This document shows, in pieces, positions 58,086 through 64,000 of a stretch of 64,000 bases of DNA (within the stretch, counting starts at the first letter, position 1; each line of letters begins with the position of its first letter). Made by a program: the position numbers and the translations under genes. The stretch comes from Promicromonospora sp042731755 (GTDB lineage Bacteria; Actinomycetota; Actinomycetes; Actinomycetales; Cellulomonadaceae), in assembly GCF_042731755.1 (NCBI RefSeq), contig NZ_JBHWLR010000007.1, positions 1-64,000 of the forward strand, given 5' to 3'. Under the pieces are notes generated by a model. That model saw nothing but the letters and a program-made list of their open reading frames with translations. It was not told the origin of the DNA and did not search any database.

Positions 58086-59932
58086 GACCGGTCGAGGGTC
58101 TGTCGCTGGGTGATCGCTACAAGCTGGTGCGGCGCATCGCCATGGGCGGCATGGGCGAGGTCTGGGTCGCGCGCGACGAGAAGCTCGCGCGCGAGATCGC
58201 CGTGAAGGTGCTCCGCGAGGAGTACACGGGCAACGAGGACTTCCTCCGCCGCCTGCGCACCGAAGCCCGGAACTCGTCGACCCTCGTCCACCCCAACATC
58301 GCGCAGATGTTCGACTACGGCGAGGAGAACGGCGCCGGCTATCTCGTCATGGAGCTGGTCCTGGGCGAGCCGCTCGCCGACCTGCTCGAACGGGAGCCGG
58401 TGCTGCAGCCGGCCCGGCTGCTGCCGATCCTGGCGCAGACCGCGCGCGGCCTGCACGCCGCGCACCTCGCGGGGGTGGTGCACCGTGACGTGAAGCCGGG
58501 CAACATCCTGCTGGAGCACTCCGGCACCGTGAAGATCACCGACTTCGGCGTCTCGGTCGCCCAGAACCAGGTGCCCATGACCGCCACGGGCATGGTCATG
58601 GGCACCGCGCAGTATCTGTCCCCCGAGCAGGCCGTCGGCCAGTCGGCCACGGGCGCCTCGGACATCTACGCGCTCGGCGTGGTCGCCTACGAGGCGACGG
58701 CGGGCCGCCGTCCCTTCACCGGCCGGACGCCGGTCGACATCGCGATCGCGCACGTCAACGCGCCGATGCCGCTGCTGCCGACCTCGGTGCACCCGGGGCT
58801 GGCCGAGACCATCACGCAGATGCTGGAGAAGGACCCGGCGCAGCGCATCGCGTCGGCCGACCAGCTCGCGCGGCACCTCGACATGCTCGCCGCGGAGATC
58901 GCCGAGGACCCGTTCGGCAGCTCGCGCTACGCGCGCCGCTCGCGCCGCGACGGCCAGGCCTCCACCACGCAGCGCTCCGGCAACGGCCGGTCGAGCGCGC
59001 CGCAGCCCGGCCCCTCGCACGCCCGCAGGCAGTCCCCGTTCGGCCCGACCAGCGGCGGTCGGCACACGACCGTGGCCAACGCCCAGTCCGCGCCGCCCCA
59101 GCCCTCGCCCGGTCCAGGGGCGCCTGCCGGCGGCTTCGGCTCGGGCTCGGCGGCGGGCGGCTACGGCTCCGGGAACCCCGCGGGCGGTTACGGCCCGGGC
59201 ACCCCGGCAGGCGGCTACGGCTCCGGACCGTTCGGCTCCGGCTCCTACGGTTCCGACTCGGCCGGGTACGGCACGACGTCGGGCACCTACGGGACGGACG
59301 CCTATGGACGCCCCTACTCTCCGGCGCCGGGCACCCCGGCCGGCGGACCCGCGTCCGGGGGATACGGCTCGACCGGGTACGGCGCCGACTCCGCCGGATA
59401 CGGTTCGGACTCGGCGGGCTACGGTTCCGACTCGGCCGGGTACGGCACGACGTCGGGCGCCTACGGCTCCGACTCCTACGGCCAGGCCGCCGCACCCGGG
59501 TATGTCCCGCCGGCCGCGGGCACGGGGAACGGCGCCGCGCGGGCCTACCCGTCGCGCCGCGACCTGCACTCGACACGCCAGGACGGGCGGCGGGTCCCCC
59601 AGCAGGGGCGCTCGGGAGGGCACCCTGGGAAGGGACGGCGCAGCCTGTCGTCCGACATCCAGGGCTGGGTGAACGGGATCGAGGATCGCCTCGGGATCCG
59701 GGTGTCCTGGCCGCTCGTCGCACTGGTCGGGCTGTTGCTCGTGGTCATCCTCATCATGCTGGTCACCGGGGGCGGCGACGACGGCGCGCTGCGGGAGCCG
59801 TGGGGTTCCTCCGAAATCTACGCCGAAACGCTGAATCCCCCGGCAGCGGCCGGACTGGCCGCTTCTGGGATGATGCTCCTCAACGAGTCGTATGCCCCGA
59901 GGCAGACGGCCACGACATCAAAGGACCTATGA
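58082..59932 (+). CDS. pknA: PknA-type serine/threonine protein kinase with long repeat-rich tail
   Basis: 616 residues. Kinase domain at 1-275: Gly loop AMGGMGEVWVAR, Lys in AVKVL (about 41-45), HRDVKPGNILL near 137, DFGVSVA near 156. Then comes a 250-residue low-complexity linker with heptads GSDSAGY and motif AGGYGSG. A single helix is at about 545-567 (LVALVGLLLVVILIMLV) and a short outer tail follows. Linkers in other PknA proteins are usually much shorter. The start overlaps pbpA (ATGA). Confidence 0.94.
   Translation: MRPVEGLSLGDRYKLVRRIAMGGMGEVWVARDEKLAREIAVKVLREEYTGNEDFLRRLRTEARNSSTLVHPNIAQMFDYGEENGAGYLVMELVLGEPLADLLEREPVLQPARLLPILAQTARGLHAAHLAGVVHRDVKPGNILLEHSGTVKITDFGVSVAQNQVPMTATGMVMGTAQYLSPEQAVGQSATGASDIYALGVVAYEATAGRRPFTGRTPVDIAIAHVNAPMPLLPTSVHPGLAETITQMLEKDPAQRIASADQLARHLDMLAAEIAEDPFGSSRYARRSRRDGQASTTQRSGNGRSSAPQPGPSHARRQSPFGPTSGGRHTTVANAQSAPPQPSPGPGAPAGGFGSGSAAGGYGSGNPAGGYGPGTPAGGYGSGPFGSGSYGSDSAGYGTTSGTYGTDAYGRPYSPAPGTPAGGPASGGYGSTGYGADSAGYGSDSAGYGSDSAGYGTTSGAYGSDSYGQAAAPGYVPPAAGTGNGAARAYPSRRDLHSTRQDGRRVPQQGRSGGHPGKGRRSLSSDIQGWVNGIEDRLGIRVSWPLVALVGLLLVVILIMLVTGGGDDGALREPWGSSEIYAETLNPPAAAGLAASGMMLLNESYAPRQTATTSKDL
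59248..59463 (+). repeat. 21-bp repeats inside pknA (heptad GSDSAGY)
   Basis: A 21-bp unit is repeated in tandem at 59380-59400, 59401-59421, 59422-59442 and, changed, 59443-59463. The pair 59422-59463 is nearly identical to 59248-59289, an internal duplication of 42 bp. Such repeats can change length by slippage. Confidence 0.85.
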
Positions 59933-61954
59933 GTGGTGGAGAACACGCCCCGCGTACTCGCCGGCCGTTATGAGGTCGGCGAGCTCGTCGGCCGTGGCGG
60001 CATGGCCGAGGTACACATCGGCCACGACACCCGTCTCGGTCGTACCGTCGCGATCAAGGTGCTCCGTTCCGACCTCGCTCGCGACCCGTCGTTCCTCACG
60101 CGCTTCCGGCGCGAGGCCCAGTCGGCTGCCGCGCTGAACCACCCGGCCGTCGTCGCCGTGTACGACACCGGCGAGGACATCCACCAGAACGCCGCCGGCG
60201 AGGACGTGCACGTGCCGTTCATCGTCATGGAGTACGTCGAGGGCCACACGGTCCGCGACATCCTGACCGACGGCTCGGCCGTGCCGATCGAGGAGGCCGT
60301 GGAGATCACGGTCGGCGTGCTGAGCGCGCTGGAGTACTCCCACCACGCGGGCATCGTGCACCGCGACATCAAGCCCGCGAACGTGATGATCACGCCCACG
60401 GGCGCGGTCAAGGTGATGGACTTCGGCATCGCCCGGGCCATGGCCGACTCCGCCGCGACCATGACGCAGACGAACGCCGTGATCGGCACCGCGCAGTACC
60501 TGTCGCCCGAGCAGGCCCGGGGCGAGCAGGTGGACACGCGCTCCGACCTGTACTCGACCGGTTGCATGCTGTTCGAGCTGCTCACCGGCCGTCCGCCGTT
60601 CCAGGGCGACTCGCCCGTGGCGGTCGCCTACCAGCACGTGGGCCAGGAGCCGCAGCGCCCGTCCGAGGTCGCGACCGACGTCCCCGACGTGCTGGACCGC
60701 ATCACGCTCAAGGCCCTCACCAAGGACCGGGACCACCGGTACAGCACCGCGGCGGAGTTCCGCCGCGACCTGGAGGCCGCGATGCGCGGCGGCCAGGTCA
60801 CCGCACCCATGGTCGGTGCCGCGATGATGGGCGCGACCCAGGTCGCGGGCCAGCCCGCCTACGGGGCCACGCAGGTCATGACGCCGGGCCAGGGCAACTG
60901 GGGCCCGGCGACCGCGCAGCAGAGCCCGATCACGCCGGGCAACGGCTACCCCGGCCCACAGACCCGCAACGGTCAGCGCGAGCCCGAGAAGAAGAGCAAG
61001 GCCCTCATGTGGTGGCTGCTCGGGATCGCCCTCGCGGCGGTCGCGGCCATCATCATCGCCATGGTCATCAACGGCGGTGGCGAGGAGGAGCCGACGACGG
61101 TCGCCGTGCCCACGATCGCGGAGGGCATCACCGCCGACGAGGCGAAGGCACAGATCGAGGCCGCCGGGCTGACGTTCCAGAAGGCCATCGACAAGGAGTC
61201 CGACCTCGACGAGGGCCAGACGACCGGCACGACCGACCCTGGCGCGGGTGAGCAGGTCGAGCCGGACTCGACGGTCACCGTCTTCGTCGCGGGCGCGCCG
61301 GGTCAGGTCACCATGCCCGAGCTGAAGAACCTGTCCGAGGCGGACGCCCGGGCCAAGCTCGAGGAGCTGAACCTCTCGGTCAGCGGCACCGAGTCCGAGA
61401 ACAGCCCGGACGTCAGCCAGGGCCAGGTCACCAAGAGCGAGCCGGGCGCGGGGTTGGCCGTGCAGGAGGGTTCGGAGGTCGTCCTCTACCTCTCGACCGG
61501 CAACACCACGCTCCCGAACGTGGTCGGGCAGTCCAAGGACGGCGCCGCGGCACAGCTCGCGAACCTCGGTCTCGGCACCATCCAGTGGGACACCGAGGAG
61601 AGCGACGAGGTGACCCCGGGCACGGTGTCGCGCACCGACCCCGAGGCCGGCGACGTGAAGCAGGGCACCTCGGTGACGGTCTACATCGCGGAGGCGCCGG
61701 CGCCCAAGGAGACGACCGTCCCCGCGGACCTCGTCGGCAAGACGCTCGACGAGGCCCAGGTCGCGTGCACCGGCGTGCAGATCACGTGCCAGCAGGCGTC
61801 TGAGGAGTCCTCGGACATCTTCGCCGCCGGCCAGGTGATCCGGTCCGACCCGGCTCCGGGCTCCACCGTCGACGTGGGCTCGTACATCAACCTGGTGATC
61901 TCCACCGGCCCGGAGGGCGGCGCGGAAGGCGACGGCGAGGACATCATCCCGTAA
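59933..61954 (+). CDS. pknB: PknB-type serine/threonine protein kinase with four PASTA domains
   Basis: 673 residues. Kinase domain at about 12-275: GRGGMAEVHIGHD, Lys in AIKVL (about 41-45), HRDIKPANVMI near 141, MDFGIARA near 160, GTAQYLSPEQA. A linker carries Ala/Gln/Gly repeats, then a helix near 355-377. Four PASTA repeats follow outside (each ending near VTVFVAG, VVLYLST, VTVYIAE and INLVIST), which bind peptidoglycan or muropeptides. GTG start one codon after pknA ends; a second GTG follows. Last gene of the operon. Confidence 0.96.
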   Translation: MVENTPRVLAGRYEVGELVGRGGMAEVHIGHDTRLGRTVAIKVLRSDLARDPSFLTRFRREAQSAAALNHPAVVAVYDTGEDIHQNAAGEDVHVPFIVMEYVEGHTVRDILTDGSAVPIEEAVEITVGVLSALEYSHHAGIVHRDIKPANVMITPTGAVKVMDFGIARAMADSAATMTQTNAVIGTAQYLSPEQARGEQVDTRSDLYSTGCMLFELLTGRPPFQGDSPVAVAYQHVGQEPQRPSEVATDVPDVLDRITLKALTKDRDHRYSTAAEFRRDLEAAMRGGQVTAPMVGAAMMGATQVAGQPAYGATQVMTPGQGNWGPATAQQSPITPGNGYPGPQTRNGQREPEKKSKALMWWLLGIALAAVAAIIIAMVINGGGEEEPTTVAVPTIAEGITADEAKAQIEAAGLTFQKAIDKESDLDEGQTTGTTDPGAGEQVEPDSTVTVFVAGAPGQVTMPELKNLSEADARAKLEELNLSVSGTESENSPDVSQGQVTKSEPGAGLAVQEGSEVVLYLSTGNTTLPNVVGQSKDGAAAQLANLGLGTIQWDTEESDEVTPGTVSRTDPEAGDVKQGTSVTVYIAEAPAPKETTVPADLVGKTLDEAQVACTGVQITCQQASEESSDIFAAGQVIRSDPAPGSTVDVGSYINLVISTGPEGGAEGDGEDIIP

Positions 61955-61960
61955 CGCGAT

Positions 61961-61994
61961 GCGGCCCCTGACCGGGAGACCGGTCAGGGGCCGC
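61961..61994. terminator. Bidirectional terminator between pknB and trpG
   Basis: A perfect 15-bp stem (61961-61975 with 61980-61994) with loop GAGA, six nt past the pknB stop and 21 nt past the stop of the convergent trpG. Confidence 0.8.
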
Positions 61995-62015
61995 ACCACA
62001 CGATGGCGTCGCAGG

Positions 62016-62678
62016 TCAGGAGATGACCAGCGGCGCCATTCCCTTTGCCCGCTCCACGGCGCCCTCGAGCCCGCAGGTCTCCAGCCAGTTCGCCAGCAGC
62101 CGGTGCCCGCCCTCGGTGAGCACGGACTCGGGGTGGAACTGCACGCCGTGCAGCGGCAGCTCGCGGTGCTGCAGCCCCATGACGATGCCCGACGCCGTCG
62201 AGCAGGTCACCTCGAGCTCGGCCGGCACGCTGTCCGGCGTCACCGCCAGCGAGTGGTAGCGCGTCGCGGTGAACGGCGCGGGCAGGCCCGCGAGGACGCC
62301 CTGGCCCGAGTGCTCCACGAGGCTCGTCTTGCCGTGCATGAGCTCCGGCGCGTGCGTCACCTTGCCGCCGAACACCTCGGCCAGCGCCTGGTGCCCGAGG
62401 CAGACGCCGAGCATCGGGGTACGCGACCGGGCACAGGCTCGGATCACGTCCTCGGACGCGCCGGCCTCCGCGGGGGTGCCGGGGCCGGGGGAGACGAGCA
62501 CGCCGTCGTAGGGCACGGGCGCGCCGTCGTCGCCGTCGTACCAGAAGCGGCCGTCGGCGTCGGGGGTGGGCACGGCGTCGTTCCGGACCACAACGGTCCG
62601 GGCGCCGATCTGGTCGAGATAACCGACGATCGTGTAGACGAACGAGTCGTAGTTGTCGACGACGAGGATGCGCGTCAT
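62016..62678 (-). CDS. trpG: Glutamine amidotransferase of anthranilate/aminodeoxychorismate synthase
   Basis: 220 residues. Supplies ammonia from glutamine to TrpE or PabB. Motifs: VDNYDSFVYT at 7-16, the nucleophile Cys in LGVCLGHQAL near 91-100, and the catalytic His/Glu in HGVQFHPESV near 180-189. No synthase large subunit is next to it. In actinobacteria the trpG or pabA gene beside pknB is conserved, so it may serve both folate and tryptophan pathways. Last gene of the sortase cluster. Confidence 0.92.
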   Translation of the reverse strand: MTRILVVDNYDSFVYTIVGYLDQIGARTVVVRNDAVPTPDADGRFWYDGDDGAPVPYDGVLVSPGPGTPAEAGASEDVIRACARSRTPMLGVCLGHQALAEVFGGKVTHAPELMHGKTSLVEHSGQGVLAGLPAPFTATRYHSLAVTPDSVPAELEVTCSTASGIVMGLQHRELPLHGVQFHPESVLTEGGHRLLANWLETCGLEGAVERAKGMAPLVIS

Positions 62679-62687
62679 GCAGGCATG

Positions 62688-62846
62688 CTACGCGCCGACG
62701 GTGGTGTCGTTGAACGGCATGTAGTCGCTGAGCCACGGGAAGAACTGGGTGAAGCACACCGCGATCACGCCGAACGCCAGCACGAGGCAGACCAGGAACT
62801 TGAACCAGCCGGGGCCGGGGATGGCCCGCCACAGCAGCGCGTACAT
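62688..62846 (-). CDS. Small membrane protein between sortase and trpG
   Basis: 52 residues, too short for most gene callers. The ATG at 62846 overlaps the sortase TGA by one base. One hydrophobic segment at about 16-38 (FKFLVCLVLAFGVIAVCFTQ) is flanked by RAIPGPGW in front and FFPWLSDYMPFND behind. A gene of this size and pattern is known between sortase E and trpG/pabA in many actinobacteria; its function is unknown. Confidence 0.8.
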   Translation of the reverse strand: MYALLWRAIPGPGWFKFLVCLVLAFGVIAVCFTQFFPWLSDYMPFNDTTVGA

Positions 62847-63679
62847 CAGCTCACCAGCTCCTTCGGCTTGCCCTCGCCCACGGGCGACCAGTACTCGAGC
62901 TCACCGTGCACGATGTACCGCTCGGTCGCGGAGAACATCGGGTGGCAGGAGGTGAGGGTGATGAACCGCTGCGTCAGCTCGGGCATGGGCTCGTCCTTGG
63001 TGACACCCGGGACCGGGGCGATGACCTCGACGTTCTGCGGGTAGACGATCTGCGACTCGGTCACCTTGTAGACGTACCAGGTTTCCTTGGTGCGGACGAC
63101 GAGGGGGTCGCCGGGCTTGAGCTCGGCGATCTGGTTGAACGGCTTGCCGTAGGTCGTGCGGTGGGCGGCGATCGCGAAGTTGCCCAGGTCGCCCGGCATG
63201 GCGGTGCCCACGTAGTGCCCGATGCCGATGGTGTCGAGCACCGTCGCCTTGTCCGTGCCCTCGGCGATCGGCTTGACGTAGTCGTCGCCAAACCGCGGGA
63301 TGTACATCTGCGCGAAGGGCGTGCCGGCCTGCGGCGGCTCCGCCATGACCGGCGGCGGGCCGAGGTTCTCCTCGGCGGTCTGCGGGCCCGTCGGAGTGGC
63401 CTCCCAGTCCATCTCGGCGATGATCTCGTTCTGGGCGCGCGCGCCCTCGACGTCCGTCCACCAGAGCTGCCACACCACGAACAGCCCGAGCACCAGACCT
63501 GCCGTCACGAGGAGCTCGCCCATCACGCCGATCAGCCAGGCGACGGGCCGCATGGGGGATCCCGACGACTGGGGACGCCGCGCGTTGCGCGGCCCCATCC
63601 CGGACGGACCGCGCTGATACGCGATGGGGAACACCTCCTGTGGCAGCGGCACGTTGTGGCCGGCCTGCGCGTGGGTCAT
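62846..63679 (-). CDS. Class E sortase
   Basis: 277 residues. A cytoplasmic Pro-rich N-terminus, a membrane helix (about 45-70), and the sortase domain outside. Catalytic residues: His in AAHRTTYG near 172, Cys in TLTSCHP near 244, Arg in ATERYIVHG near 252. Class E enzymes anchor proteins with LAXTG-type signals. None of the secreted proteins in this window shows such a signal. The ATG overlaps the upstream DUF881 gene (ATGA). Confidence 0.93.
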   Translation of the reverse strand: MTHAQAGHNVPLPQEVFPIAYQRGPSGMGPRNARRPQSSGSPMRPVAWLIGVMGELLVTAGLVLGLFVVWQLWWTDVEGARAQNEIIAEMDWEATPTGPQTAEENLGPPPVMAEPPQAGTPFAQMYIPRFGDDYVKPIAEGTDKATVLDTIGIGHYVGTAMPGDLGNFAIAAHRTTYGKPFNQIAELKPGDPLVVRTKETWYVYKVTESQIVYPQNVEVIAPVPGVTKDEPMPELTQRFITLTSCHPMFSATERYIVHGELEYWSPVGEGKPKELVS

Positions 63680-64000
63680 CCAAAGACCTCCGTACCATCG
63701 GGAACCGTCGCGTACTGCAGACCGCCGCCGTCGTACGCGGGGAGGTCCAGGTGGTCGCTACGCCGCACGTCCCAGCCCAGGTGTACCCAGTCCACGTACT
63801 CGAGGTACGTCTGCACACCCTCGGACTCGTCGAGCGACGCCTCCATCTTCGCCGGGTCTCCCACTGCCGTCACCTTGTACGGTGGTGAGAAGACCTTGCC
63901 GTGCAGCAGCAGGATGTTTCCGGAGCACCGGAACGCCGACGTCGACGTCACCCGCTCGCCCTGCAGGGTCATCGCCTCGGCCCCGCCGGCCCAGAGCGCG
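63676..64000 (-). CDS. DUF881-family membrane protein, 3' part
   Basis: The 5' end lies beyond the right edge. The visible 107 residues are the conserved C-terminal domain: LWAGGAEAMTLQGERVTSTS, then GNILLLHGKVFSPPYKVTAV near the middle and LEYVDWVHLGW. DUF881 proteins usually sit between crgA and the sortase. Overlaps the sortase start by 4 bp, so they are translationally coupled. Confidence 0.85.
   Translation of the reverse strand, partial: ALWAGGAEAMTLQGERVTSTSAFRCSGNILLLHGKVFSPPYKVTAVGDPAKMEASLDESEGVQTYLEYVDWVHLGWDVRRSDHLDLPAYDGGGLQYATVPDGTEVFG

Noticed and set aside
62846..63679. Sortase substrates among the secreted repeat proteins of this window
   Set aside because: Their C-termini lack an LPXTG/LAXTG motif, a following hydrophobic stretch and a basic tail.
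1..64000. CRISPR arrays, insertion sequences, prophage or attachment sites
   Set aside because: No spaced direct repeats, transposase, integrase or recombinase frames were seen.

Overview
The window is a very G+C-rich actinobacterial chromosome segment. Gene content and order point to the Micrococcineae, perhaps Promicromonosporaceae or Cellulomonadaceae (inference from style; no marker gene is decisive). The right end carries the conserved actinobacterial block fhaA-fhaB-pstP-rodA-pbpA-pknA-pknB with tRNA-Leu in front and trpG, a class E sortase and a DUF881 gene behind. In other actinobacteria this block lies near oriC, so the window is probably origin-proximal on its right side. I saw no CRISPR array, transposase, integrase or prophage. 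Two runs of ten N mark scaffold joins with poor sequence around them.

Layout. 1-4.8 kb: end of a Tat-exported protein, metF behind a SAM-riboswitch-like leader, and a CUT1 sugar ABC transporter (binding lipoprotein plus two permeases, no ATPase here). 4.9-8.3 kb: three tandem paralogues of a small secreted protein whose only two cysteines form a terminal Cys-Gly-Cys, then a small membrane protein. 8.3-13.7 kb: a 1221-residue secreted phosphodiester glycosidase/metallophosphoesterase, a ComB-like phosphatase, a Nudix hydrolase and a lone LuxR-type HTH. 13.8-18.9 kb: the glycine cleavage operon gcvP-gcvT-gcvH behind a tandem glycine riboswitch. 18.9-22 kb: a LysR regulator divergent from a small membrane protein, a VOC protein and an EEP-family hydrolase. 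22-29.5 kb: a sigma factor fused to a membrane-anchored beta-propeller-like domain, a PAS-ANTAR protein, an SDR, and a TetR plus rifampin-phosphotransferase-like pair with a clear operator. 29.5-39.3 kb: three related secreted repeat proteins around a second sigma factor and its separate membrane partner, a DUF6328 protein, an aminotransferase, and a third sigma factor, again fused. 39.3-48.7 kb: mostly single housekeeping or accessory genes (DUF1992, hydrolases, LMW protein tyrosine phosphatase, methyltransferase, anmK), a large Ig-like repeat protein, and a candidate 20-codon gene. 48.8-51.6 kb: an RCC1-like secreted protein with the same Ig-like repeats. 51.9-64 kb: tRNA-Leu(CAG), the cell-division/cell-wall kinase operon and the sortase group.

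The most interesting system is the set of three SigE-like ECF sigma factors at 22.1, 32.5 and 39.2 kb. All three have the same upstream element, AACCT-N15-CGTNGTG, with an ATG exactly 6 nt after it, which suggests that each is self-activated and made from a leaderless mRNA. In two loci the sigma factor continues through one membrane segment into an outside beta-propeller-like sensor. In the third the same junction (Arg-rich segment, membrane helix, GPV-x-(V/L)PG motif) is a separate gene with a 4-bp overlap. The third locus sits among secreted Ig-like proteins that may be its targets (inference).

Other themes are widespread leaderless-type -10 boxes 6-7 nt before the start codon, translational coupling by ATGA/GTGA overlaps, and long perfect hairpins as terminators between genes.
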